Of a stretch of 64,000 nucleotides of DNA, positions 52,288-64,000 are shown one piece after another. The position numbers and the translations under genes are program-made. The stretch lies in contig OY783218.1 of NCBI GenBank assembly GCA_963678705.1, forward strand, positions 14,704,152 through 14,768,151, given 5' to 3'. The notes under the pieces were generated by a model. It made no database searches. It had not been told where the DNA came from and worked only from the letters and a program-made list of their open reading frames with translations. How positions within the stretch are numbered: position 1 is the stretch's first letter; the number at the start of each line of letters is the position of its first letter. Source of the DNA: Panorpa germanica. Lineage: Eukaryota; Arthropoda; Insecta; Mecoptera; Panorpidae.

Positions 52288-54026
52288 ATTTGGGCAGTTG
52301 ATAGGGTAATCCATAATCTTTAATTTTTTATAACAGCTATGTCGCTGAAATTTTTTTAAAATTGTTGTAACTGTGCTATGTATTGGAAAATATACAAATA
52401 ATTGCAATTCCGTAATTTTAATTGCCGATTTTCCACCTATGATGTTCTAGCAGAAAATTTGAGAGCTACAAATCATCTGCTCTAGTAATCTATGCAACAG
52501 TAATCTCAAAATAGCTGCAATTTAAATGAAATTTCTTTGATGTAGTTATACGATGTGTGTGCGTACGCTAGCCTAAACAAATCATTTAATAGAAGCCAGC
52601 AATCATAACCACTAGTGAGTGCATAAAGCTATTTGAACGAAAATAAACACAGACTATAAAATATGGGCTTTCTAATATGATTTGTTTATAACGGCCAGAA
52701 TCTTACACAAAGAGAGATTGTGATTATGTTATAGATTCATACATTTATTAGCGGAATTATTTACTAAGTATTATGTTAGTAAGATTCAAAATTAAAATTT
52801 TCTAATTAAAGGTAAGCCTCCATATGTAAAATATTACATAAATGTAATGTAATATCCATGATTTGTATTTACCGGCTTCCATTCATTTATATCCAACTCG
52901 TAATAGAGTCACCATTATTTTATCAATTCCTAAATTTACATAAATTTCGAAACATATTTTTCATGAATTATTTCAGCTAATTTTAAATTACATTTTACAG
53001 TAATACAAATTAGGATCTTCTGCCTAATAACAGTGCTCTATATTCATGATCGTGGTCCATATATGTCCCTCTCGATAAAATAAAATAACACCCTAAAAAC
53101 CGATGATTTATCTCCATCACATAATTTGATTATAAGTGTTATGAAAGTTATTTCTATCCTCCAGCGCAGTGTGTGTTTAATTCAGGCCAAATGAGCCTCC
53201 AATAATAATTCAAGTAGTCTGCCTGCCATGAATGACGAAAGCTAAAAAAAACCTCACAAAATTGAACAACATAGCTTCCACATTTCTACCCTCACTTTAT
53301 CCATAAAATCAAACCCCCTTCTTTCCCTTAAAACCTATTTTTCACCCTCTTTTTTTTCACTAAAATAAAATCACATTGTTAATGCAGAAATTATTGATTC
53401 AATCTATTTTCAGAGCTCTACTAAACTTTTTTTCATTATTTAAATTGTGTGACTCTTCACGGTTTTTGGAGCAAATGTTTTGCGACTGCGACTGCGACTG
53501 TTACAATGAATAATTATTTATTGATTGAATATTAAATTGAAAAAGTTTCAAACTGTTTGCGTTATAGTTGTAGGAATCATTTTATTGTAAAAACTTTTAC
53601 GTTTACGTTTTATAACTTTTATTATTTAGTATAGAAAAATACTTTGTTATTATATGAAAATACACTAAAAACATTAAATTTAACACTTTATTTTACAAAA
53701 ACTATTTTAAGAAGTTATTGATTTATTAATATTTTGATAATATCATTAGAAATGTCTTTCAACTGTGTGAAGATATTTTGAGATCAAATTTGATCAGAAA
53801 ATGGTCACTGTTCACTGGATAAATGTGTGACAAGACGTGATAATTATTAGTATTTTATCACTTCCCATTAATTTCTATCCAGTTCCATACAAAAAGCGTC
53901 GAGAACCTATATTTAGTATAATATTTTGAATAAATAATAAATGTAATATATCAAAAACTTTTAAAAAAGTTTCTTAAATAAATGATCTCATAGTTACATA
54001 ATAACATATTATTTGTAAGGTTGAGG

Positions 54027-54059
54027 ACACACACACATACACACACACACACACACACA
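54027..54059. repeat. CA microsatellite, interrupted
   Basis: ACACACACA then a TA interruption, then nine more CA units. Confidence 0.9.
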
Positions 54060-55251
54060 ATACTATTGTATATTCTTCTAGTATGATATGTATCATTAAA
54101 GATTTATATATAAATCATTATATACGTAATAAACCTCACAATAGGAAGCGGATGTTTGTAATATAAATGTATATATTTAGTAGGTAGGGCTTTCTCGATT
54201 TCTCAATGCGCAATAGTACAATGCATGTATGGAGTACAGACATTCATACAATGTTTGACATATATGTATAAATAGATGACAAATCTTATAAATCATCAGC
54301 CGTAACAAATTGCGTACGAGAAACGTTTGTTGGAAATATTTCTTAATGATTAATAGTATTTTAATGTTTATCATATTTACATATAACTGACACTTTTGAT
54401 TTAGTGAGAAAATATCGTCTGGTTCCCTTTAATGATAAACTGCTAGATCTATAGAATGTAAGGTATTTAAATTTGAAAGAATATGATTATTTCTAATGCG
54501 AAATAAAAAGAAACTACAACATTTTTAATTGGTCTTGCTTCGAGTGACGGGCCATTATTTATTTAATTATGCACGTGTGCTTTATTCTTTCTATCCACAC
54601 TGTATTATTTACATATATATATATAACAGAAATAGAAGTCAATTATTCATATAAATAACTTATAGATTTAACTAAAGTTATTTCCCCGGAAAAGCTTTCA
54701 GCAATGAAAACGAAAATGAATTAAATTTTTAAACTGTAACAGTTACCTTTCTTACACTTTATACTCACAGTGTATTTAAATGAAAATTTTAAAGCATTTA
54801 TATGGAATACAGTGTGGGAATATTCAGAGTGATGGTTTGAATTGACTGTTGGATGGATCTATGTAAATTATTAAATAGGAACAGGGTATTCATAAATAAA
54901 AAAAGTTTGAAATAAAGTATTACATATAGCGAAGTGTCCGAGATGATATATTTCGTTTCAAAAGTATAAAATTTAGGCTGAGAAGTTTAAAAAGCTTGCA
55001 TGAATTTTATTTTATAGTTTCATTAACACCCTGTTCAGGTTATAGAGCATGCAGTTCATATAAATAAAGTTCAGGTATTATTCAGCGAAATAACTAACTA
55101 AAGTGCTTTACGGTTGCAACAATGAATTATTCGGCCGTCCATTATACATGTAAATTATTAAAGGTGGACTTGAAATTACCATTTCATGAATTGTGAACTG
55201 TCATTCACAATAAGTGACAGTTGATAAGTAAATTAAAATAGATCCACTTAC

Positions 55252-55483
55252 TTCTTCTCCTTTAAAATCTCTGTAAGGGACCCACTTTCCTAAACGGGGC
55301 CGCCAGTACTGTAACATGTATGCCTCGGCGAACTCTTGACCCTGACCATTTCCAAAGCGACCCTGTGTTCCAGTCGCCGTTATCATATGAACACTGTGAA
55401 GGTCAATTTCTAACCACTCTTTGGGTTCGGAGGTTATCTGATGTTTCGGACACCACGCTCCCCCGTGACTTTCAGTGCGGATT
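55252..55483 (-). CDS. Ddr: DDR exon a: C-terminal part of the discoidin (F5/8C) domain
   Basis: First recognisable coding exon (residues 1-78). The acceptor is TTCTGTTACAG at 55484-55485 and the donor GTAAGT lies at 55246-55251. It carries the DDR signatures GGAWCP (Cys at residue 12), EWLEIDL and GTQGR (Arg 43), followed by GQEF (Glu 51). In vertebrate DDRs the GTQGR arginine and the following glutamate contact collagen. The exon opens on the third base of a codon, so at least one more coding exon lies upstream. That exon should encode the start of the discoidin domain, including the cysteine that pairs with the YGC cysteine of the next exon. The Asp before GAWC that vertebrate DDRs use (GDGAWC) is Gly here (HGGAWC). 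Confidence 0.95.
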
Positions 55484-57440
55484 CTGTAACAGAAGAAAAC
55501 ATTATTAATTTTATTAAATTTTAATATATTATGGGACAAAAACAATAGAAACAACCAATAAAATGTTTCAGAAATTAGCCCTTAGTGTTCAGCGAATTTT
55601 GAAAGAAATAAATATCATTTCTACGTTTTATATATATCATAGGGGTGGTTTTCAGTATTTAGAAGGATATGGTGGTTGATTTTCAACCCCATTTAAGAGA
55701 GTTTATACCATATGTAGTCTTGGAAACACTCAATAGTTCAAGGGTAGTTTTCTATATATTTTTTTCTTTCACACATGGAATCTTAAAGAGCTTTGACGTT
55801 AAATGTCGTATCAAACACTTCAATTGATTTTATTCATATTGATTTTAAATACAGCGGTTCTTTATTGCAGCCGAGATTGTTAACGTAAACCTATTCCACA
55901 GAACGGAATTCATTTTGAGGCAGGCTTATTAAAAAAGTATTGTTTGTTGTTTTAAATAAAGGAACACTTTTTGTAATTTTTTCAACTTATTTCGTGTTAA
56001 AAAAAAATGAATTTATCAAAACACAAACAAGCCAGCGTAACCTGATACCGATATAAATGTCTTTTTCTTATTCAATGGTATCAAAAAAATAGGCCTGAAG
56101 TGTATAATATATTGATTCTTATATAACTGAGATTGAGGGAATATTTCTATTAAAGACATACACTCTTAGTAAAAGGACTGACATATGGATATCCCACACA
56201 AAAATTACAGATGTCTACACACATTTGAACCCCCGAACCCCACACCCTTACGTATACGTCAATAACACGTGGACACGTGTAAATGAAGAAACACGCAAAC
56301 TTTTTAAGCTGAAATTATGTAAGAATATTTAATAATTATGTCGTAAGCACGGATATACATATATTATTAACAAGAAAATAAAATGGAAAGTTAAAAAAGT
56401 GAGACGAGAGCAGAAAGTGAAAGTACCGACGTACTCCCCTTTAAATTAGGTAGTGTTACCCCTATTTTTAAATTACATATGCGCGCTCGTGTGTATATTT
56501 AACGGGCTTCTTTCCAACCACAAATATTATGACATGATATATTCAAAACACAAAAGAAGAAAACATCATTTTGAAAGCTTTCATCAAATAAAAAATGACA
56601 ATTGATTTGTAAAATACATTAAATAAATACAAAAATACGTAAAATTCTATACAAAAAACAGTAAACAATATTTAAAAATAGCTTGTGTATTATTTCACTT
56701 ATTTATAAAATATTTTTAAAAATATAAGAATGTGAAATATATTTTACAAAAATCAAAATAGATCAATTTAATAATAACGCGCTAAATAGGTGAACAATGT
56801 GACCTAATACACAACGTTTTTACAACTTTTTGAAAATATACTCCTTTCAACTTCTTACTAGACCGTTTGAAGGAAAATAAAATATTACGAATTTGTAACG
56901 AAACGATGAAACAAAAATAAAATTCATTTTTTAGATACTATTAGATAAAATATTACTAGAGTTCAGTTATATATATAAATGCGAGGTAACATCTATGTTT
57001 CGTGATTTATGGAAAACAATACACCGATCTAAATCTTTCTTAGAATTCATAATTAATTTTCTCTCCTTCTAAAAAGGTTTAAAAGGAGATATTTTAAGAA
57101 ACACAAAATAAACTGTTATTTCAATTTAAAATGAAAAGTATTCATTGACATCAAAAGCCTTAATTACACTTGAAAAACAAAAGAAGTTAACTTTATTACA
57201 TAAATGTATAAGCCTACTTAAATATTTTCCTTATTTCCTTTACATAAATAAAGAATACCTTGAAATGAACAAACAGCCTTTATCATTTAATATTAATTAA
57301 GTATTTAATTTTAATTAATACCAGCCTCCATATAAATTATTTTCAAAATTAATTATACAACATCAAAACACTCAAAGTTGATGGACTTATTATTAACAAA
57401 TTAACTAATTAAACATTATTTTAAATCGATCAATAATTAG

Positions 57441-57539
57441 ATACAGGGTATCCAAAATAGACCGAACTTGCGTTCAAGCACTATATATATATAAAACCTA
57501 TTCTTTATTTAATTTCATCAATTTCTACTCACCCTGTAT
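57441..57539. mobile_element. Possible short MITE with ATACAGGGT ends
   Basis: ATACAGGGT at the left and ACCCTGTAT at the right are perfect 9-base inverted repeats about 80 bases apart. Short elements with ACAGGGT ends are common in insect genomes. The arms are short, so chance is not excluded. Confidence 0.4.
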
Positions 57540-58683
57540 ATTAAAGACTAATAATTATATATATGTACATGTGTTACATATAATTATTTATACATGTTCA
57601 CTTTACGTACCTAGTTAGTTGTATATAAGTATAGGTATTTGTATATAGATAATATATAAGCTGTATATCTCTTGAAAATGTGTAATAATTAAACCAAAAC
57701 CAGTTTAGATATCTTAATGTATGGACATTATCGCTGATCTACTATAATTAACGCTTGTTACTATCTCTTACAGTGTAATTAGTATTAGGTTTAATTGATA
57801 ATCAATAATTATAGCGCGATCTAACCGATAAACTATAACGACTTGATATATTAAATATGAATAAAAAAATCTAGAGGTTGTCTAAGATAATAACAACACT
57901 GTTAATAATAAAAAAGTGGTTGTTTATTACCCGTGTGTAACGACACAATAAATTATATTCCTTGTTGGAAGGAAGGCACAGCCTCCTCAAGCGTTGATAG
58001 ACATTTATGAATTTAACAACTTCAATTATTTATTTGTTATCGACGAAATATTATAAGAAATCAAAACATCTCCTTTTATGAAATACTAATTAAGAAATTA
58101 CCACATTAAACCAAAGCGTAGAGCACGTAGCTCCCCCTGCTTTATAACTTTATATAAAAAGATTGATTTTAATATTTATCTCAAAGGTATACAATTTAAT
58201 ATTAATATATTCGTAGCGGTGTATAAAATATTCAACAGCGAGAATCAAAGAGTTAGTGCAAATTACAAATGTAAGGCGTAAAAACAGATCTAAGGAAAGC
58301 GTCTGTGCTATTATTATTCATGTAAGACATTAAGTAAAGCTGAAATAGTAAAAGGAATAAACCAAGTAACCGAGAATTAGCAGTGGATTACTAGGAATCA
58401 AATGGAATCAGAAGGAGGCATTGCCGTAATGCATCTATGATCATTCTCCTGGATTTATTAGAGTTGAAATAAGAAAAGTACGGAGCGTAAGATACGTATT
58501 TTAAAGAGGTTGTGTAACACAATATTTATTTAACATTAAGAACACATACTTTCTTAAATTCATATTAAAAAATTAATGTAGTTGGCAAGCCTTATGAGGA
58601 TTCTTCCGATTTCTTCATTTACTTAATCCGTATCACTCTAATTTGTTTATTAATAACTAATACATATTTATATATTTATATCA

Positions 58684-59010
58684 GAGGATTTACGGAAAGG
58701 AGATAAAGACAAGAGGTGGATGACGGAGATAGAGACAATAATAAAATAGTAAAGGAAGAGAGTCAAGGCGAAATAGTAAAGATAGAGTGTTTATGCCTGT
58801 AATAGACATAAGTGGAGAAGTGAAAACGATGAGAGAAGGCAGGAAGGATATTGAAAAGATTTTAGAGGGTTTGTCGAGAGGAGACAAGGAAAGTAAGAGG
58901 TAATAGATGAATATACAGGCAATAAGGAAGGAGAAGCAGGAAACGGTGTGAATAAAGAAGGAGTAGGGGATATGAAGAGAGAGGATCAAGAAAAGAAGAA
59001 ACAGGAAGTA
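58684..59010 (+). repeat. Polypurine tract, ~330 bases
   Basis: The plus strand is strongly enriched in A and G (GGAAAGGAGATAAAG, AAGGAAGAGAG, AGAAAAGAAGAAACAGG and similar) with few C or T. The complementary pyrimidine strand creates a 99-codon Ser/Phe/Leu-rich frame that I do not regard as a gene. Confidence 0.7.
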
Positions 59011-59390
59011 CTATTCGAAGTAGTAATAGTCTAGAATAGTTTCAGTTTAGTTTTTAACTTTGAATTTATATGAAATGCATTAAGAAATATAATAATGTAG
59101 ATTGTAAAGCCGAAAGGCACACAATTAATATAACAAATAAAAAAAATAGCTAATAAATATTTGTAACTGTATCTAAATCCATTATCCATATAATTTTGTT
59201 ATTATTCTCAATGAAATTAAACGCAGGAATATCTCGATAAACCGCTTATAAATTCAGCTTCTGCAAGAATTTCATCTCAACTTTGCACATTAATGAGAGA
59301 GTTAAGAGTAAGACTAGCTATGAATAATTAATCATCGCTAATTGGGATCACACTAACCCGCGTTCTCGTTGATTCTCGTCCGGTTCGGTT

Positions 59391-59423
59391 ACCAGTTACC
59401 GCTTACCGCCTACCGCCTACCGG
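59391..59423 (+). repeat. TTACCGCC/TACCGCC tandem motif
   Basis: Three to four degenerate TACCGCC units (GTTACCGCTTACCGCCTACCGCCTACCGG, positions 59394-59422) within a locally GC-richer stretch. Confidence 0.6.
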
Positions 59424-59615
59424 TTCTTGTATAGCTCCATCTATGTTTACGTATACATAGAGCAAACCTTTATAAAACGTTCCTTCGAGATACAACATAA
59501 CACGGATTTAACCACAATATAAGAAACTTCTTGCAAACGGTAAACTTAAGAAAACAAAAACAACAAACACGCAAAAAGAAGATTAGGGTAAAATGGTTTT
59601 AGATCTTTTTATATT

Positions 59616-60510
59616 ACTAGCTTTTACCCCCGTCGCAAGCGACGTCTGTCTTTTATGTGTGGCTTGAACTTCATGTAAAAATTTAAATTCCAGCAACGTT
59701 TACCCCCGTCGCAAAGCGAAGACTTTTTGGCGTGTATCATTTAAATCCAATAAAATAATTCGTAATTAAATTTCATATTTAACTGTTCTATTTTTAAATT
59801 GAAATAATAAATAAACTCGCGCACATATACACACATATAAATTGACTAAAAAAATATTATTTTTTTATCAAAATAAAAAATATTTTCAATTTATGCCTTA
59901 TTTGACCAACTTTTTTTCAAAATTTGGGATTTTTTTTTTCGATTCGTAAATAAGTTACCAAAGTTAGCCTATATACAAAATTTCAACTTTCTAGCACAAT
60001 TTTTACTCTCGGAAAACACTGCCCCCGTGCCCCCAAATAAAATTTTGAAATTTTGAATTTTTTTTTATTAATAATATACTTAATTATTCTACAATCCAGA
60101 ATATGAACTTTCTCCAAAGTTCCCTACCGGGCCCCTGAATTTCTTCAACCCCCCCTTTTTCTATTTTTGAAATTCTAATTTTTTGAGAAATGTCAGCATT
60201 AAATAGCTTAATACACATGCAAAATTTCAACTTTCTATCTTTTACGACTTGAAAGTAATACAGCAAAAAAGGGCTCACTTTATTTCCAGTTTTTCCAAAA
60301 TTACGGGTTTCCAGGAAATTCAGGGAAAAATTCGGGGACGCCAAAAGTCTTAGAATTTTTATCTCTACGAAATAGGAAGTTTTCAGAAACATTGACGGAG
60401 CCGTTTTCGAGCTACCATACGAATCGCGTAAACATATAAGAATATAAACATATAAACATATAAGAATATAAGAAAACAAACATACACCTCGGACATTATA
60501 ATATAAGATG
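59616..60510 (+). mobile_element. Interspersed repeat, copy 1
   Basis: It begins CTAGCTTTTACCCCCGTCGC, a start-type seen on abundant insect interspersed repeats, with a second TTTACCCCCGTCGCAAAG at about 59699. It ends in tandem AACATATA units and ACATTATAATATAAGATGAT. A 139-base internal segment (60286-60424) is repeated at 61112-61250. The 151-codon minus-strand frame at 60084-60539 spans this repeat and shows no known domain. The class is unknown. Confidence 0.6.
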
Positions 60511-60527
60511 ATAAGAATAGATTCAAA

Positions 60528-61342
60528 CAGTTGGAACATTATATTATAGGATATTTTTTAAACTATAGCCCTATCTATATATTTCATATTTCTGGTCTTT
60601 GGCCCCCAGCGCCCGCCGCCTCTGGAAAGTTGCAATTTTCTATAGTGTGTCTTTAATGACACTCTATATAGGGCCCACGTTCCAAATATCAACGCTCTAG
60701 CTCTGTTGCGACATTGCCCCCAAAAAATCACGCCGCTACTGAATTAAAATTTTGGTAATCCAATTATTGGCAAACATGCGCAATTAGTGTCTTAATACAT
60801 ACCCTAAGTTATAATACTACATTTTCAATATTTTTGTCTTTTACTGTCTCAACTCCCGCCGCCACTGGAAATTTGGGGCTGTTTATTTTTTTTCATTAAT
60901 TACTGTCTACAGCGAGCCTACATATTAAATTTGAACGTCCTAACTCTATTCTAACATTGCCCTCAAAAATTCGCGCCGCTACTGAACTCAAATTTCAAAT
61001 TTCCAACTATTCGAAAATGTGCACAATTATGATCTCAATACACACACCAAATTTCAGTTTTCTATCTTTTCTAGTTCGTCAGATATTTGCAAAAGTATTT
61101 TTTCGAATTTTCCAGTTTTTCCAAAATTACGGGTTTCCAGGAAATTCAGGGAAAAATCCGGGGACGCCAAAAGTCTTAGAATTTTTTTCTCTACGAAATA
61201 GCAAACTTTCAAGAACATTGACGGAGCCGTTTCCATTCTACCATACGAATTTCAGCAACAAACATATAAACATATAAACATATAAACATATAAACATATA
61301 AACATATAAATATACAGTTGGAACATTATAATATAGGATAAG
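60528..61342 (+). mobile_element. Interspersed repeat, copy 2 (related)
   Basis: It shares the 139-base segment with the neighbouring copy (about 90% identical by eye), then tandem AAACATAT units (about 61261-61310) and the terminal GTTGGAACATTATAATATAGGATAA. A near-identical terminus (GTTGGAACATTATATTATAGG) occurs at 60530-60550, suggesting nested or consecutive insertions. Open frames on both strands are repeat-derived. Confidence 0.6.
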
Positions 61343-61542
61343 AAAAGTTCAAGGTTGTATTCAATAATAGCATGCATAACTTTCGAAGGTTAGAGAACTA
61401 TGATTTTTATCTGTTAAAATAGTCAAGGAGGATACAGCTAATAATTGACCTTGTTACCGAAATAGAGTCATAAAAAATTGGGGCTAGTAACTACAAAAAA
61501 ACTTATTTTAAAATTTTTCAAAAACTCCTTATACTTCGAAAG

Positions 61543-61544
<2 letters not shown>

Positions 61545-61604
<60 letters not shown>
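61545..61604. repeat. AT microsatellite, ~60 bases
   Basis: Uninterrupted alternating TA. Confidence 0.95.
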
Positions 61605-61609
<5 letters not shown>

Positions 61610-64000
61610 AATACATATACATAAGACAAATAGTTAAAGTTATTTGAAAGTACTATATACTCGTACCAACATAGCAATAATTCTTATACAGAAAATTGAA
61701 ATATACTGTTAGAGTTCGAGAAACGTAGTCTGCAAGTATGAAAATAGTACCTTTGGGGATATCCAAAGCACAAAAACGAACATATATGGCTTTTGGTTTA
61801 GAATTATCCACTTTAATGAAGATAAATGTAACACCAAGATACTCAACTATCGTTACACCGAAGGATACCGAGGATGTACCCAGTTATATCACGTGGTGGT
61901 CAATATTCTTGCAATACTCTTTAAGCTATATTTCAGATAACTTTATATTTTCATTTAGGGGTTGGTTTATTCATGAATCTTTTTAACGTTGAAGCTACGT
62001 ACGATACGTTACTATACCAGTATATGAAGTAAGGGAAATATATTGATACGATTTGATGTTGATGTGCTTCTATTTTCACTTGTCTGGAAAACAGGAGTAC
62101 CATTAATACTGAAACTAACACTGTAGCAGGATACCGAATACTATTTCTCTTTTTAAATGAGACTATTTGTTTTCTATCTGCTGTTGTTTTAAGGAAAAAT
62201 CACCACTGGTGGATCAAGAGAATTTATTTATTAAATTTTCAGTTAAGTGATGTACTAACTAGTTCATCGCATATGTTTGTTTATTGCGAATTCTTATTTA
62301 ATGCGATGAATTAAACCCAAGTAACTTTGAATCTAATATTTTCAAGTATACAATGCAGAGTGATCTCGTTATTGAAGCTAACAGGTGTAAATTTTTATCG
62401 GAGAATGACATGATTAGATTTTTTTTATAACAGACTATAAACTAGGTTTAACGAAAAGTACGTAACATTTTTAACTTCGTAATATAGTCTATATATTTTA
62501 TTACTTATTTTCCACAGTGTAAGTAAGTTTTCACATGATTTTTATCCAATAATATGGTGTAGTACAGTGATGGACAGACTACATGGTTACACGAGCCAAT
62601 TTAGTTGTTGCTTATATGCATATATAGTAAACTGCATAAAAAATATTATGTAATACTTCTGTTTAAATACGTAAACAAATTTTATATACAAAATTAAGTC
62701 TCAGTCTTGACATGAGTCTTACGTGTGATCACTCTTTTAAGTTTTGAACATGGACCACACCTTGTGTACCACTGAAGAGCGTGTGATTCGTTGCGTTACG
62801 TATAGAAACCTATCACAAAATTTTCTACTTTCGCAGATGAATTTTGTTAGGTGGTGGGGCCGGGCCCAGGGTTTATAATACACGTTAGTATCTGTCACTA
62901 CCGTGAAATATGTTTTGAAACACCAATGTTATTGTCTCTAGGGAACAGCAAACACATGGAGAGGATTTAGAAGCCGAAAAACTCTGATCTCTCGTTGATA
63001 GAATGATATTGCATGTATAAAAGCATTATACGAAAAACCAAATAACAAAATTGAAAAATAATATCAAAAAGTTTATGTTATAAAAGTTATAATTAATTTT
63101 AAATCCAAGTTTTGTTATTTTGTATTATATACCATTATTTTTAGTTACAATGTTTGCAATAGGATTAAGGGGGATTCAATGTTCTTGTTTAGTAGGAATA
63201 TCAAAAACAGTAACAAAAGGAAATGGGCTGAATAAAATACGTTCTTCTCAATATTTATTTTGAAAAACAAATTATTATCTTAACTAATTTCCGTATATTT
63301 ATGCATTTAAATATACCCTGTTCCAAACGTTAAATATCATTATTTCCTTCAAGAACATACATATCAAATTTGAACCTTCTATCTATTTTCTAAGAGGAGA
63401 TAATTAACTCGTGTTCTTCAAATTCTTTACGTTAAAAGAAAAATATATATTATTACAAAAAAGAGAAGCTTTATAAAAACAATATTCAATAAGAATTCTG
63501 CCACAAATTTAAAGTAGTCTAATTCTAACCATAAACGAACGGTTTACCTGACAGGCTCACCTGGACAGATCACGTATTAACTAGTTTACCGTTACTTGTG
63601 TGACCTCTACAGACCTCCGATATATCTGACAAGTATACCTGCTCAGATAACATTGTTCTTTATAATTTGTGATCTCATTAAATACAAATATAAGCCACCT
63701 ATTTTTAAATCTCTAGAAATAGATGTTTGTGTCACTAATCTTTACCTCACTAATCAAATAAGTACGTATCTAGAAACATATGTTTACTATTGTCACACAG
63801 AAATTAAATTCAACAGTTCTTTATTGTAGATAATGTTATTAAAAACAAAAGTTTCCTAAATAAAATTTGCTGCAAACCTGTAAAACTCTTGAAATATTTC
63901 TAGTACAATTCATCTACGTTCTTTACTTTAGCAAAGTTAGATTGACAAGTTGTGAAAGCTCGTGCTTCAGCTAGTACCTACCTAGACCTCTATATAGGAT

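Larger units (their letters stand above)
43023..55251 (-). other. Long DDR intron between exons a and b
   Basis: A 12.2 kb phase-0 intron, the longest complete one here. It contains a non-LTR retrotransposon remnant (52001-52287), a CA microsatellite (54027-54059), a possible solo hAT end (46858-46883) and scattered short elements. No nested gene was found on either strand. Large early introns often hold enhancers, but nothing specific is visible. Confidence 0.82.
55484..64000 (-). other. Probable 5' continuation of the DDR gene (intron), no exon recognised
   Basis: Because exon a starts inside a codon, this stretch is most likely intron sequence of the same gene. I searched the minus strand for the expected cysteine-containing start of the discoidin domain with a suitable donor and did not find it. 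The region contains a possible short MITE, a polypurine tract, interspersed repeats and an AT microsatellite. The plus-strand frame at 61738-61986 (82 codons) is unrecognised. Confidence 0.65.

Noticed and set aside
55320-55508. 62-codon plus-strand frame over exon a
   Set aside because: It is an antisense shadow of the discoidin exon.
58690-58989. 99-codon Ser/Phe/Leu-rich minus-strand frame
   Set aside because: It is the complement of a polypurine tract, which rarely gives stop codons on the pyrimidine strand.
60084-60539. 151-codon minus-strand frame, the second longest open frame in the window
   Set aside because: It spans the interspersed repeat; parts recur at 61054-61236, and no known protein domain is seen.
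61468-61677. 69-codon minus-strand frame with a Tyr-Ile run
   Set aside because: It overlaps the AT microsatellite at 61545-61604 and has no domain.

Overview
The window is AT-rich eukaryotic nuclear DNA with long GT-AG introns, short exons, many microsatellites and transposon remnants. This fits an insect or other arthropod. No bacterial, organellar or CRISPR-type organisation is visible. The order of insect cannot be read safely from one gene.

The only gene I can support is on the minus strand. It is a discoidin domain receptor tyrosine kinase (DDR1/DDR2 family, the collagen receptor kinases). I assembled eleven exons by hand: 55252-55483, 42875-43022, 42264-42574, 38029-38236, 33202-33498, 32569-32871, 26908-27062, 23814-23936, 22105-22214, 17784-18077 and 16036-16477. 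Every junction has an AG acceptor and a GT donor, and the reading frame stays open throughout. The result is a contiguous 874-residue C-terminal part plus a stop codon. In order it encodes the C-terminal part of the discoidin domain, the discoidin-like domain, an extracellular juxtamembrane stretch, one transmembrane helix, a tyrosine-rich cytoplasmic juxtamembrane region and a complete tyrosine kinase domain. The signal peptide and the first part of the discoidin domain are not recognisable and probably lie beyond position 64000.

Region by region: 1-6150 is non-coding with minor repeats. 6151-12525 is a direct tandem duplication of a ~3.2 kb unit, with striking blocks of perfect identity set in diverged sequence. 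12526-16035 is the 3' flank and untranslated region of the receptor gene. 16036-55483 is the receptor gene, with introns carrying AT microsatellites, a hAT-like MITE (19685-19880), a GGGCCC-flanked inverted-repeat element just beside a kinase-exon donor (17555-17753) and a truncated non-LTR retrotransposon end (52001-52287). 55484-64000 is probably the 5' continuation of the first visible intron, with a pair of related interspersed repeats at 59.6-61.3 kb and a long polypurine tract at 58.7-59.0 kb.

I did not find a clearly new biological system. The points most worth a second look are the mosaic identity of the tandem duplication, the set of altered kinase signature residues, and the paired loss of two cysteines in the receptor ectodomain.
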